Positions 17,871-27,055 of a stretch of 64,000 bases of DNA are shown in pieces. This DNA is from Phaeobacter piscinae. Lineage in GTDB: Bacteria; Pseudomonadota; Alphaproteobacteria; Rhodobacterales; Rhodobacteraceae. Position numbers and translations under genes: made by a program. A model generated the notes under the pieces. It searched no databases. It was not told the DNA's origin and saw nothing but the letters and a program-made list of their open reading frames with translations. The stretch spans positions 434,001-498,000 of the forward strand of contig NZ_CP010681.1 of NCBI RefSeq assembly GCF_002407245.1, in the 5' to 3' direction. Positions within the stretch are counted from its first letter, which is position 1, and each line of letters starts with the position of its first letter.

Positions 17871-19766
17871 TTAGTTCAATGAGCGTTGCGCACGGGTGTA
17901 TTTTCTTCCAACAACAAAGTTGGAACCATCCAATTCGGGCGCGATCTTTGAGGTAGTAAAGATGATTTGATGAGGTGTTTTGGCTTTCGACGACAAACTG
18001 ACGAGCTGACGCTGGAAGTTCCAAGATCTCTCCTCAACCATCCCCTTGTCTTCAACATTGTCGAACAACATCCAGCGAGGCAAGTTGAAGCCCTTGTCTA
18101 TCAGAGAGGCGTTCAACATTGCCGCCGCAAAACTGTTCTTCAGAACCACCATACCGCTGGCACTACCTGCACGGTTTTTTTCGCCGTTAATTGCGATCCA
18201 ATCACCTGCAAAATTGAAGCTCACATGATCAATGTCTCCGAAGTCGCTATGTTCCGCCATATCCAAGTCCAGAAGCTTCTTGGCCTCTTTGGATATCAGC
18301 GAGTATGCCTTGGTTTTGCGCAACCCCTGACTTCGCTCAATGGATTCAATTTCTTTCTTTAGGCGTGTGAGCTGATTTTTAAGATCATCCTTGGCGGTCG
18401 AGGCAGCTTTAATTTTTGCTGCTATTTCAAGGCGCTTTTGTAAGCCTTCAAGTTCGCTGTCAATAAATCCAATCTTCCGACTCAGTTCCGCGATCTCTGC
18501 CTCTCTACCACTTGAGGGACCGGAGCGAACAAACTCCATTGTGGCTGAAGCCTTCTGCAGGGATCTCTTAGCTACGCGAAGCGCAGATTTTTTTTCAGTG
18601 AATTCAGATTTCCGCGCGGCTTGCAGCGAGAGTGACTCTCGCAACTGCATCTGAAGGTCCAATTTCACGGCCAGGGTTCTTGAGTCATCGTCCTCTTTTG
18701 ATCGCGGCGTATTGCACAGCTGGCAATGGCCTATCGGCTTTTCGGTTACCGGTGAGAAGCATGAAGGGCAGAGTTCGAAATCCAAATGACCCAGAGCTAA
18801 GAAGGTTTCTGACGCAGCTTCAAAGTCGCGCAGAGATTGTCTCAGGTGGTCAACAAATTGGTCCGCATCTGAAATCTCATATGAAAGCGTCTCAATCTGC
18901 TCCTCAAGGTTGCTGACCGTCTTGCGTGCCGCGTTGTAGGATCTCGCTGCGTCCTTCCTGTTTCTCTCAACCTCTGGCAGTCGGCCCTCACTCGCCGTCG
19001 TAGCCATCAAGCTTTCGATTACACCGAGAAGAGTTTTCCGCTCTTTCTTTGTTTTCTCCATAGCAAGTTCAATATGCTCAGTGAGAACCTGTTCTCCGTA
19101 TCCCGATGCAACCGCTACCAAGCTTTTGTATTGTGCGTTCGCGTCGTCATACCTTTTCGATACCTCGCGTAGTTTGAGCTGCTTTTCAAAGAGGTCATAT
19201 CCGCCGACACCTGATAACAGGTCGCCAACAGCTTGGCGAGTTTGCCAAGTGTCAAAGCTTTCGACCCGAAAAATCCTCTGAACTGGTGTTAGCTGGTCAA
19301 CATACAGCAAGCGCAAGATTTGATGCATAGTGATGTTGCTTGAGCCGTCGCTGATGGCTTCTGGCAAGCCCATGGCTCTGAACAATATTTGACTAAAACT
19401 ATACCCTTGTTCCGTGCGTTTGTATGGCTGTGTCTGCCAGCTGTCCTCACCACTTTGAAGCGCGTCCGTCATGCTCCCAAAAAAGATATCCATGGGACGG
19501 CCACTTTTTTCAGATCTATCACGGCGAAGCGTCATCTTCCCTGCGGGAGTGGTTATCTCGAGAATAGTCTTTTCTGCACGAGATGCAGACGGCTTCCATT
19601 CTCGAAGATCTCCTCCAAGTCCAAAAAAAATAAAGTCGGCAATAGTCGATTTGCCGCCCCCATTCGAGCCATGGATGATGTTCACACCTTCATGGAACTT
19701 CTCATCAAACAAAACCGAGCTTCCTCGTGTTACGAGCAAACGATCAATGCGAAGTCTTGCGTTCAT
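17871..19766 (-). CDS. ABC-three-component (ABC-3C) system SMC/Rad50-like ATPase
   Basis: 631 residues. Walker A is GSNGGGKST (33-41). A long helical coiled-coil region (about 190-320 and 360-485) is interrupted by a zinc hook-like pair, C333-x2-C336 and C348-x2-C351. The C-terminal part has a SASG segment (535-538) as signature-like motif and WMLFDNVED (565-573) as Walker B. This layout is that of AAA/ABC ATPases of the Rad50/RecN type. The ATG overlaps the stop of the middle-component gene (19763-19766). In ABC-3C loci such an ATPase is thought to sense nucleoprotein and license the effector; this is inferred from the family. Confidence 0.82.
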   Translation of the reverse strand: MNARLRIDRLLVTRGSSVLFDEKFHEGVNIIHGSNGGGKSTIADFIFFGLGGDLREWKPSASRAEKTILEITTPAGKMTLRRDRSEKSGRPMDIFFGSMTDALQSGEDSWQTQPYKRTEQGYSFSQILFRAMGLPEAISDGSSNITMHQILRLLYVDQLTPVQRIFRVESFDTWQTRQAVGDLLSGVGGYDLFEKQLKLREVSKRYDDANAQYKSLVAVASGYGEQVLTEHIELAMEKTKKERKTLLGVIESLMATTASEGRLPEVERNRKDAARSYNAARKTVSNLEEQIETLSYEISDADQFVDHLRQSLRDFEAASETFLALGHLDFELCPSCFSPVTEKPIGHCQLCNTPRSKEDDDSRTLAVKLDLQMQLRESLSLQAARKSEFTEKKSALRVAKRSLQKASATMEFVRSGPSSGREAEIAELSRKIGFIDSELEGLQKRLEIAAKIKAASTAKDDLKNQLTRLKKEIESIERSQGLRKTKAYSLISKEAKKLLDLDMAEHSDFGDIDHVSFNFAGDWIAINGEKNRAGSASGMVVLKNSFAAAMLNASLIDKGFNLPRWMLFDNVEDKGMVEERSWNFQRQLVSLSSKAKTPHQIIFTTSKIAPELDGSNFVVGRKYTRAQRSLN

Positions 19767-20278
19767 TGAACTGGCCCCCTTGCTGGAATTCCGGCCCGTT
19801 TGATTAACCCGGACTTACCACTGAAAGGGATTTTGGCGATGTCTTGGGTCAAGAAATTCAATAGTTTCTTCTCTTCATGGCTTTGTTCACCAGCTCTACG
19901 AACGAGAGTAGGAGGCACCAAGTCAACATCGAGTAACGCGTTTTGACTCTCCAAAGCGTCACGTTTGAGCAGCCCTCTTCCCGCGAGTTGCTTTAGGGCG
20001 GTTGACTGGAAAACCTGGAGGTCTTGCCAAACTGAAGCAGTGCCTGGAAGGCGCACAAAGTTTTTTTCGGGTCTTGTGATCTTCAGATCGCGAAACTTGG
20101 CTTTTTCTTCAGTTGGTAACGAGAGCCTGTGGAGGAGCGGTGGGTATAGAAAATACATATCGAGAATGCGCAGTTTCCCAATTGGCAGGCTTTGCCGACA
20201 CGCGAGCAGTAGAGAAATCACTCGAAATGCACAGTGATATGGGTCACGCGAGGAGTGCCAAATTCTAAATTCAGTCAT
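19763..20278 (-). CDS. ABC-three-component system middle component
   Basis: About 171 residues from MTEFRIWHSSRDPYHCAFR; a second ATG 10 codons upstream lies inside the hydrolase gene. The N-terminal pattern (a short strand, then D-P-x-H/Y, R-x-x-x-LL, then LRILDMYFLYPPLL) is the one seen in ABC-3C middle components. These are small helical, winged-helix-like proteins that bridge ATPase and effector. It overlaps both neighbours (8 bases with the hydrolase, 4 with the ATPase), so the three genes are translationally coupled. The subfamily number is not assigned. Confidence 0.7.
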   Translation of the reverse strand: MTEFRIWHSSRDPYHCAFRVISLLLACRQSLPIGKLRILDMYFLYPPLLHRLSLPTEEKAKFRDLKITRPEKNFVRLPGTASVWQDLQVFQSTALKQLAGRGLLKRDALESQNALLDVDLVPPTLVRRAGEQSHEEKKLLNFLTQDIAKIPFSGKSGLIKRAGIPARGPVQ

Positions 20279-21530
20279 TGTCCCAAGCCAAATGACAATT
20301 GCCAGCAAGGTAATAGAGAACTTCGTCTACATGCTTAGCGGTGATTTCGTGATCCTTGGTAGAATGAAGCTCAACGCATGGATTGATCACTTTTTTCTGG
20401 ATTTCCTCATCTATGTCTTCTGCATTACCAGATTCCGCGATGACCCTTGAAACATGCCGCTTGTATCGAGAATCCACGTCAGACATCAGCTTCGTGTATC
20501 TGGTTATTGCTGATGGTTGAGCAATTCGGCTTCTCAATTCCATCGCAAACCTTTCTTTTTTCCCTCGTGCATCGCGCGATAGATAGGCTCGATTGGCATC
20601 CTTGAGTTTGGTTTCTAAGTCTCTTCTGTCATCCGTGGCCGCCGTGGTAAAATACTCATAATCGCTCATGATTACCGATGGCTGTTCTGCATTCTCGGTT
20701 TCACCATTTTGACTGGATGAGGCAGGGATGCAGGGGTTAGGTTGTCCTCCATCGTTAATAGGAGGGCCGACTTTCCCAAGGATCTTTCTGATGGTTGCAC
20801 AAACAGATTTGTAGACTTTCGCTTCCCGGTCCTTGGGCTTGCAAATTTTTGCATGGTCGGCTTCTACGGCAACGGGTTCGCTCGCAAGCACGCCAGGGTT
20901 ACCCGTGACTTTATCGACCACCATCACGCCCCAAGTTTTCTTCGTTTCGTAGTAGGATTTCACAACGATATCGCTTCGGGACATGGCGCCCTTGAAGTGG
21001 CTGTTTAAGTCTATCAGGGCATCGTCAGAGTATCGAAGCTGTTTTGCCTGTGTGCTTGTGAAGTTTTTGAGGATCGCATCTATGGATGAAGACAGTTGCG
21101 ATCCCTGATGAGGAGTGCCCAAAAATACAAAACCTCGAATAGAGCTGGCGAGTTCATTAAAGTCCGTGTCCAGAGAATCCTCGCATTTCCGGAGCAACTG
21201 TTTGGCGATCAACCCGCCCAGGCTGTGACATATGAGTAGCAAATTTGGCGCCGGATGCTCCCTGCTGATCAACTCGTCTGCCATCATTGTCGCGATGTCC
21301 TGTAGCGACGCTCCGCCACCCGAAAGAAATCCCGCAAATTTTGTAGAGTCGTATCCGGCAACGTATACTCGGCACTCAGGAAAGTCGGAGGCAATCCACT
21401 TCGGCCAGAAGGTTTTGGGGTCTCGTTGCCAAGTTTTCTCAATGTCACCACCAAGACCGTGGATATATACAACGTCCAAAATTGGGGCTTGTTCGGTCTC
21501 AGCTGAGCATTCGGGAAAAACTTGTTTCAA
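20271..21530 (-). CDS. ABC-3C effector: alpha/beta hydrolase with a C-terminal ABC-3C domain
   Basis: 419 residues. Residues 15-250 form a lipase/DUF676-like alpha/beta hydrolase: the oxyanion-type VVYIHGLGGD near residue 20, the nucleophile elbow ICHSLGG with Ser103, and FVFLGTPHQGSQL. After a Ser/Asn/Pro-rich linker (about 255-290), the helical C-terminal domain (about 290-419) ends in EVLYYLAGNCHLAWDND. This CH-x-x-W type of ending is typical of ABC-3C C-terminal domains, which couple diverse effectors to the middle component. It is the first gene of the three-gene operon. The substrate could be lipid, acylated protein or ester-linked nucleotide; no experiment is implied. Confidence 0.78.
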   Translation of the reverse strand: MKQVFPECSAETEQAPILDVVYIHGLGGDIEKTWQRDPKTFWPKWIASDFPECRVYVAGYDSTKFAGFLSGGGASLQDIATMMADELISREHPAPNLLLICHSLGGLIAKQLLRKCEDSLDTDFNELASSIRGFVFLGTPHQGSQLSSSIDAILKNFTSTQAKQLRYSDDALIDLNSHFKGAMSRSDIVVKSYYETKKTWGVMVVDKVTGNPGVLASEPVAVEADHAKICKPKDREAKVYKSVCATIRKILGKVGPPINDGGQPNPCIPASSSQNGETENAEQPSVIMSDYEYFTTAATDDRRDLETKLKDANRAYLSRDARGKKERFAMELRSRIAQPSAITRYTKLMSDVDSRYKRHVSRVIAESGNAEDIDEEIQKKVINPCVELHSTKDHEITAKHVDEVLYYLAGNCHLAWDND

Positions 21531-21947
21531 TTCATTGCTCTGTGTTGATTGAATTCTTGGATCAGAGGATAGTCAGAAGCTCCCTCTGCGCAACCAGTAA
21601 TTGTTTCGCGAAGAGAAAATAGTCAAGTTTTTCGGCTCGCCTTGTCCTGGGTGACCTTTGAAATCCACCACCGCAAGATATGCAGATTAGGATACCGCTA
21701 TTGTCTCACCGCCTGGAAAGTTCCGATCATCGTTTTTTTAGCAAATTATGTGGCTGGGTAGGGCAGTTGCTTGCCAGCCGACGTCATTGCAGAACTCCCT
21801 CTTGAAGCCTGACTACCCCTATTCCTTCTACACTTAGGCGACGCGGATACCCTTCGCTGCGGCGATCATGAACGTCCCGAATGCGCTGCCTGTGGACCTT
21901 TGTCGAAGGTCGTGCCAATGGCGGCTGGGGCGTGCTCTTTCAGCCTG
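21531..21947. other. Intergenic region between the helicase gene and the ABC-3C operon
   Basis: About 417 AT-rich bases. It must hold the end of the helicase transcript and the promoter of the three-gene operon. I see no good terminator hairpin and no credible gene; plus-strand open frames at its left end are antisense to the helicase's 3' end. Confidence 0.45.
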
Positions 21948-24900
21948 TCATGCGCTTTTCTTTAGCTTGGCTTTTCCAGCACAGTCAGGGAAGCGGACAC
22001 AGCCGAGAAATGCTCCAAAGCGGCCGCGCCGTTCGACAAGCCATCCTGCTTCACAACTGGGGCAAGCCTGCTGGGTCTCCCCGCAATCAGTGCAAACAAG
22101 TTCTCCCTTGGTCTGGGAATGGATCGGAAGGCCGACACCGCAGGCCGGACAAGCCGACATGCTGCTGCCGCACAGCTTCACGTGCTCGCAGCGATACCAA
22201 TCGCGACCGTCCTTTCCGGCCATATGTAGCAGACGCCCACCGCAAGCCGGACAGGTGTGGGTATGCTTTTGAGCATCCAAAGGCACCACTACGCCGAACT
22301 CAGGTTCACTCATCAGCTCTTCGACGAAGACGGAGGGGCGGGCCTCGGAAGCGAGTATGGTCACAGTCCGACGGGCCCGGGTCACGGCGACATACATGAC
22401 TCGCCGCTCTTCGGCATTTTGGTATGGCTCGGCCTCGGGCGATACCAGGCCGAGCAGAGGGTCGTCGACGATCATGGACGGAAAGCCCATCCTTGCGTTG
22501 TCGGCTCCGAGGATGATGACGTGATCGGCCTCCAGGCCTTTCGATGCATGGATGGTCTTGAAGTTGATCGTCGCCCCGGGGTTCTGACGCTGGAGACGCT
22601 CTATATCGGGCCTCAGGAAACGATACCGCCCGAGGATAAGGATGGACGGCTTCCGGCCTTCTTTACCTTCAGTGGCGGCAAGAGCGGCCACTGCGTCGCT
22701 CAAGGTCTTCTCCCCGTTGTCGCGGCGCGTCCAAGCGATCCTGATCGAAGGTTCGTCAGTTTTGCCTGCCGGTATCACCGTTTTGGTGATCTGAGCGGGG
22801 TTACGAAGAACGAAGCGACGGGCGGCCAGAGCGATCTTGTCCACCGACCGAAAGGTTCGACCGAGATCGACGGTGCGATGGACTCCAGTAGCCCCTGAAT
22901 AGGTGCCACCGAATTCCGCTCCAAAGTTGCGCATGATGTGGATATCCGACCCGGCAAAGCGGTAGATCGACTGCCAATCGTCGCCGACGGCAAACACCTT
23001 GGCATCGGAGTGCTGGCGTTTTAGTGCCTGAATCAGCCTCGCACGACCTGTCGAGATGTCCTGAAACTCGTCGACGAGGATGTGGCGGAACGGGCTCTGG
23101 TAGCGCCCGCTCTCGACGAACTCCGTGGCGCGGTTCACCATGTCCTCGAAGTCGATGCGGTCGCCAAGGCGGGACTGATACTCGCGAAAGACCGCGCCGA
23201 AAATCTTGAGGAAGGCCTCCGCCCGCTTGCCCAACTTCAGTGTTTGCGCCTTGTCGGAGCAATCCTCGACCCGATAGCCACCGTTCTTAAAGTGTCGCAG
23301 GAAGGTGCCCATCAGCGAAGTGAAGCTGTCCACCACCCCGACCTCGGCCACACGATCGTAGATCTCAATGTCTGGGATCGGCCGCAGCGTGACATGTGGT
23401 TCGAGCTTTTCGGCAAGTGCCTCAAGCAGCCTGTCATCTTCACGCTCCCAACTGTAGGTTTCCACCAGAACCGTCTCGTGCTCGGCATGGACCTGCCGTT
23501 TCCAGTCCATGCTTTCGAGGTATTCATCGCGATCGACGTAAGGCGCCGTAGACAATTCCTCCACGCCGTCCCTGCCGCGTTTCTTACGCACGCCGAAATG
23601 CTCGATGTAGACGCTGCTCTCTGTTAGCCGGAAGTCGGGCAAGTAGGTGCGGCGCCCAGTCTTCTGGAGTTTGTGCTCGTAGCTCGGCTCATATTCGTAG
23701 GCGATGCCGTTCCGGAACAGCCAGTTGGCGATCAGCAGCTCTTCAAAGCTATTCACCATCTCACCTTGCAGCGTCCGCAGGTTGCGACTTTCGATTTGCG
23801 CATACCATTCGTGCTTCGTCTTGAAATCCCACTCTGTTGGGAAGTCGTCGAAGAAACCGGCGAACCAGCCGATCACTGTCTGCGCGATATCGCTGGCGGT
23901 CGCCACGACGTGCCGGAGGATCTCCTTCATGAGCGACAGAAACGCCTTGTCGTCTGTCGCCGTCGGCGCCAACGGTGGCTTCTCGCCTTCTACCTCACCG
24001 ATGATCTCATAGGCCAACGCATGGAAGGTTCGTGCTGCCACGGGGACTCCGCACCTGGCTTCGATGCGCTCCGACATCTCGGTCGCCGCGTCTTTCGCGA
24101 AGGCAAGCAGCAGGAGCTCACTTGGCTTTCGTATCTCCGCCTTCACGAGGTAAGCAGCCTTAGCGGTGATCACGCTGGTCTTACCCGATCCGGCGCCAGC
24201 CAGAACGAGAGTCGCGTCTTCGTCGACAACGACGGAGAGCCGCTGTTCCGGCGTCAGCGGCATGGACTCGACTGTGTCGAAGAAATCCTTCCAAAGAAGC
24301 AGTTGAGACTCCACGAACGCCTCGATTGACGCGTCCCGGACAGCATTCGGATCGGATGCAAACGCCGTGATTGGGGCAATTCGGGACATCACTTTTTTGC
24401 CGACGGCATCCGCATTCAGCTTAGACAACACGCGGCTGTTTAGGTCGGCAGCATCGCGAGCCAACGGCGCTACGTGGCACGCAGCTGGGTAAGCATCCGA
24501 CACCTTGAGTGCATCGAGCGCTTGAAGGATGCGACGGACTGCGACGTCCTCCTTTTCCAGTTCCTCCCGATTGAAATCAGTCCAGGCGGTTGCAGCCGCA
24601 TCTGCGAATTTCTTGGCCGCAGTCGTATCCACCGCTGGCAAGGTCAGGTTTCGACCGCCCCCGAGATCGAGCGAGAGCGATGACGAGAGAAGGCCCTTCT
24701 TCACCGACGGGCATGTCGATATATCTTCAAGCCCTATCCAGGGCGAACCAGCCCCGCGTGCCGCGATACCCTTTTCTTGCAAAGTCAGGGATCTTGGGTG
24801 CCGGCCCAGAGGGTCAACCAGGAACCCCAGGAAGGATTTTGAGACGAGGTTCATGTGCACCGAATTGTCAGTTTTTTCTAAGGTGTAGCAGATATTGGGC

Positions 24901-24956
24901 AGCTGGGAACCTTGTGGGACGCATTTCTGGCGCGAATGGACGGCTACTTTGTTCAT
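21948..24956 (-). CDS. DNA helicase IV (HelD/UvrD-Rep superfamily) with zinc-ribbon tail
   Basis: 1002 residues from ATG 24956; an alternative start is MNLVSKSF at 24854. SF1A helicase: the Q-like PLTPEQRLSVVV, Walker A LAGAGSGKT (252-260), Walker B ILVDEFQDIS, then GDDWQSIYRFAGSD, FRSVDKIA, TIHASKGLEADHVIILG and YVAVTRARRTV. Inserted at about 395-460 is a nuclease-like segment with E404/E405, PDF near 440 and IEHFG near 452, as in E. coli HelD. The last 100 residues hold several CxxC zinc ribbons of topoisomerase type. Such helicases unwind 3'-5'. Its place in a defence-type island suggests a role against foreign DNA, or in processing ends. Confidence 0.88.
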   Translation of the reverse strand: MNKVAVHSRQKCVPQGSQLPNICYTLEKTDNSVHMNLVSKSFLGFLVDPLGRHPRSLTLQEKGIAARGAGSPWIGLEDISTCPSVKKGLLSSSLSLDLGGGRNLTLPAVDTTAAKKFADAAATAWTDFNREELEKEDVAVRRILQALDALKVSDAYPAACHVAPLARDAADLNSRVLSKLNADAVGKKVMSRIAPITAFASDPNAVRDASIEAFVESQLLLWKDFFDTVESMPLTPEQRLSVVVDEDATLVLAGAGSGKTSVITAKAAYLVKAEIRKPSELLLLAFAKDAATEMSERIEARCGVPVAARTFHALAYEIIGEVEGEKPPLAPTATDDKAFLSLMKEILRHVVATASDIAQTVIGWFAGFFDDFPTEWDFKTKHEWYAQIESRNLRTLQGEMVNSFEELLIANWLFRNGIAYEYEPSYEHKLQKTGRRTYLPDFRLTESSVYIEHFGVRKKRGRDGVEELSTAPYVDRDEYLESMDWKRQVHAEHETVLVETYSWEREDDRLLEALAEKLEPHVTLRPIPDIEIYDRVAEVGVVDSFTSLMGTFLRHFKNGGYRVEDCSDKAQTLKLGKRAEAFLKIFGAVFREYQSRLGDRIDFEDMVNRATEFVESGRYQSPFRHILVDEFQDISTGRARLIQALKRQHSDAKVFAVGDDWQSIYRFAGSDIHIMRNFGAEFGGTYSGATGVHRTVDLGRTFRSVDKIALAARRFVLRNPAQITKTVIPAGKTDEPSIRIAWTRRDNGEKTLSDAVAALAATEGKEGRKPSILILGRYRFLRPDIERLQRQNPGATINFKTIHASKGLEADHVIILGADNARMGFPSMIVDDPLLGLVSPEAEPYQNAEERRVMYVAVTRARRTVTILASEARPSVFVEELMSEPEFGVVVPLDAQKHTHTCPACGGRLLHMAGKDGRDWYRCEHVKLCGSSMSACPACGVGLPIHSQTKGELVCTDCGETQQACPSCEAGWLVERRGRFGAFLGCVRFPDCAGKAKLKKSA

Positions 24957-25167
24957 TCATGCCTGACAATACTCTTGAACCGAGCGAGCGGCTGGTTGGG
25001 GAACGATCTTTCGCTGCAGGTGCTTTGACTTCGTGCAGGACCAGCGAAAGCGGCCGTTCAGTTCGGGATTGTCCAATTCGTCAATGCTGCGTTGCCCACC
25101 AACGCCTACAATACGCAGGTAGTGACATTTGCAATGTTTAGAGATCTTTCTCGATAACGACGCATAA

Positions 25168-26232
25168 TTATCGCGATTCTCGCCATAGCCTGTGCTCGTC
25201 ACGTATGCGCGCTTCTATCCCTTGCAAAATCTCTTCGTATTCAAAATCAGCTGGGCTTTTGGCTGCAAGTTCTGAAGCTAAAGCAAGCGTTTCCCAGGCG
25301 AGGTAATCATGGAAAGGATTGAGTCCCATTACATTTCCCAAAGTCCCATCGCTTGCGCTTGGCGCCGCGATCAGCTTTGCACCGAGGCCAATGGCATCAT
25401 CCATACTCCAATCTGATACAAAAAGAAGTAATGCGCAAAGCGCCAGCAAGGGAACCGGCGCTCCCTGAAACCGATAGTATTCAGGTGGCGTCTTTTTCTT
25501 TTTGGGAAAGTCGGAGTTTTTGGCGAAAAAACAAGCAAATTCTACATTTTTTTCGTAGAATGGTTTCAGCACTGATCTATCGAAGATCTCCTGATCAAAG
25601 TGCTCTTCCGACAGTGTTTTTGCCCGACTAAAGGCGCGCGGAAAATGAGACGTTCTCCTCTTTTCAAAAAGCCACTCCAAGAGGACAAAATGATCTTCTG
25701 TGAACTGTAGCTTCGCGGCCTCTTGCCAGTCAAAATTGGGCATTTCGGCATGGCTGGGATGGAATGGCCAACGGCGATGGTATGGGTGGCTGGATAGTTT
25801 TTCCATCCATTCGATAGCCTCAACCGTTGCTGACACGCGAACACGTGTCTCGGATTTCAAGTCAAAGAACCATTGGCGCATGCCTCGGATCGCCTCCTGA
25901 TCAAAGATCCCGTTCTCTATTCCTTTGCAGACAAGGCCTCGAACAAAACGGGTTTCAGCGCTGCGATCCGTCGCAAAGTTGATCAGGGGGTCTTTCGATT
26001 CCTTGGACGCTTCAGCGTTAAACTCACATAATTCGTGGTGGGCATCCTGCCCATTTGGCCCCGTGAACCTGAAATGAGGTTGGCGAATTTTTGTCGATGT
26101 TCCCTGCGCCTCAGACTGTTTTACAATCTGTGCGCCACAGGCACCGCAGGAAGCGCAAGCCACATCAACCCGGATCTGCTGTCGTTGCTCAGGTGTGAGG
26201 GCATCAATCGAAGCGGCACCCATCAACTCCAA
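25168..26232 (-). CDS. Hypothetical protein with N-terminal zinc-finger-like cluster
   Basis: About 354 residues. Near residue 25, CASCGACGA is followed by PHFRF and HHELCEF, a C-x2-C ... H/F-x-H ... C pattern like the N-terminal zinc knuckle of CoiA-like and DUF6035-type proteins. The rest is helical, with many Trp/Phe and one hydrophobic stretch (about 265-285: LLALCALLLFVSDW), too isolated to prove membrane location. No catalytic motif is recognised. It lies upstream of the helicase on the same strand, separated by about 210 bases, and may belong to its transcription unit. Confidence 0.6.
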   Translation of the reverse strand: MELMGAASIDALTPEQRQQIRVDVACASCGACGAQIVKQSEAQGTSTKIRQPHFRFTGPNGQDAHHELCEFNAEASKESKDPLINFATDRSAETRFVRGLVCKGIENGIFDQEAIRGMRQWFFDLKSETRVRVSATVEAIEWMEKLSSHPYHRRWPFHPSHAEMPNFDWQEAAKLQFTEDHFVLLEWLFEKRRTSHFPRAFSRAKTLSEEHFDQEIFDRSVLKPFYEKNVEFACFFAKNSDFPKKKKTPPEYYRFQGAPVPLLALCALLLFVSDWSMDDAIGLGAKLIAAPSASDGTLGNVMGLNPFHDYLAWETLALASELAAKSPADFEYEEILQGIEARIRDEHRLWRESR

Positions 26233-26371
26233 GAGCTGCTCCGGGTCGAGTTCTCTGGCAAAACGTGATGAAAAAGCGGTCTTTGGCAGTTGAAATAACG
26301 CCCCTCAAAATTCGACTTAAACGACCTTTAACAGTGGTCTGTAATAAAACGCCTCTGAAATAAGGTTCCAA

Positions 26372-26412
26372 GGCCTGCTTTTCCCGATACAGAAAACTCC
26401 TGTGAGCAGGCC
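26372..26412 (-). terminator. Possible terminator hairpin after the DUF2513 gene
   Basis: The perfect 8-bp arms GGCCTGCT and AGCAGGCC are 25 bases apart. On the minus strand they are followed only by TTGG, so the terminator is weak. It lies 90 bases after the DUF2513 stop and before the zinc-finger gene. Confidence 0.4.
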
Positions 26413-26501
26413 GCTTTGGGTTGACTTGGTATCCGCTAAGGCTGCGGCACTTTGCTACAATGCCCCAACAGAGAAGGCTGCTTCAAGCCGATCATGACAA
26501 T

Positions 26502-26885
26502 TTAGATATCAACATCAGTATGCTCCTTGATTTTCTTCTTTATGAAGCCTTTGGCCAGGGCCTTAAGTAGGTCGAAGGTGAAGCTCCCGGCTGCTGCGGC
26601 TCCTTTTTTGGTCTCTGCCCATATTTGGTCGTCGCGAACACTATCGAGGAAGTCGCACCCTTCCCAGGTCAGTGATCGGAATTTCTGCCAGTGCGGATTG
26701 CCGCTGACCGACTTGTAGAGCCCAGCATCAAGGAGAAGTTCGAGGTGTGCCGAGATCTCGCTGCAATCCACCCCTTCAATATGCAGCGTCCCTTTACCCC
26801 TTAGATCATGGTGTCCGTTGGGCAAGTATTCAAGTTTTTCTAACTCCAAAAGAACGTTGCGAATGACGTCCATATCTCTTTTCAT
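26502..26885 (-). CDS. DUF2513 family protein
   Basis: 127 residues. The start MKRDMDVIRNVLLELEKLEY, then ISAHLELLLDAGLYKS and LTWEGCDFLDSVRDDQIW, match the DUF2513 pattern, a small winged-helix-like domain common in phages and islands. Function unknown; a DNA-binding or antitoxin-like role is possible because of the winged-helix character. The C-terminus is basic (FIKKKIKE). It lies between the nuclease gene and the zinc-finger gene, all reading left. Confidence 0.75.
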   Translation of the reverse strand: MKRDMDVIRNVLLELEKLEYLPNGHHDLRGKGTLHIEGVDCSEISAHLELLLDAGLYKSVSGNPHWQKFRSLTWEGCDFLDSVRDDQIWAETKKGAAAAGSFTFDLLKALAKGFIKKKIKEHTDVDI

Positions 26886-27055
26886 ATCGGATCAATCCTC
26901 GATTTGCTTCATTTCTGCCATCAAGAACGGCCTTACAGTCCAATATCAGCTATATGAAAGCCGCGCAGCGGTGGACTTCATGATGGTCGGCAGTTCTGGG
27001 TTGGCAGTAGTGTTCAGAAGGCTAAAGCCGCTGACACTCGTCAGGCCTTTGGAAT

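Noticed and set aside
24957..25202. 81-residue open frame on the minus strand just before the helicase start
   Set aside because: It overlaps the end of the zinc-finger gene by 35 bases and ends exactly at the helicase ATG, but the residues show no family, many Arg/Ser/Cys, and no good ribosome site. The helicase may also start at 24854, so this could be non-coding.
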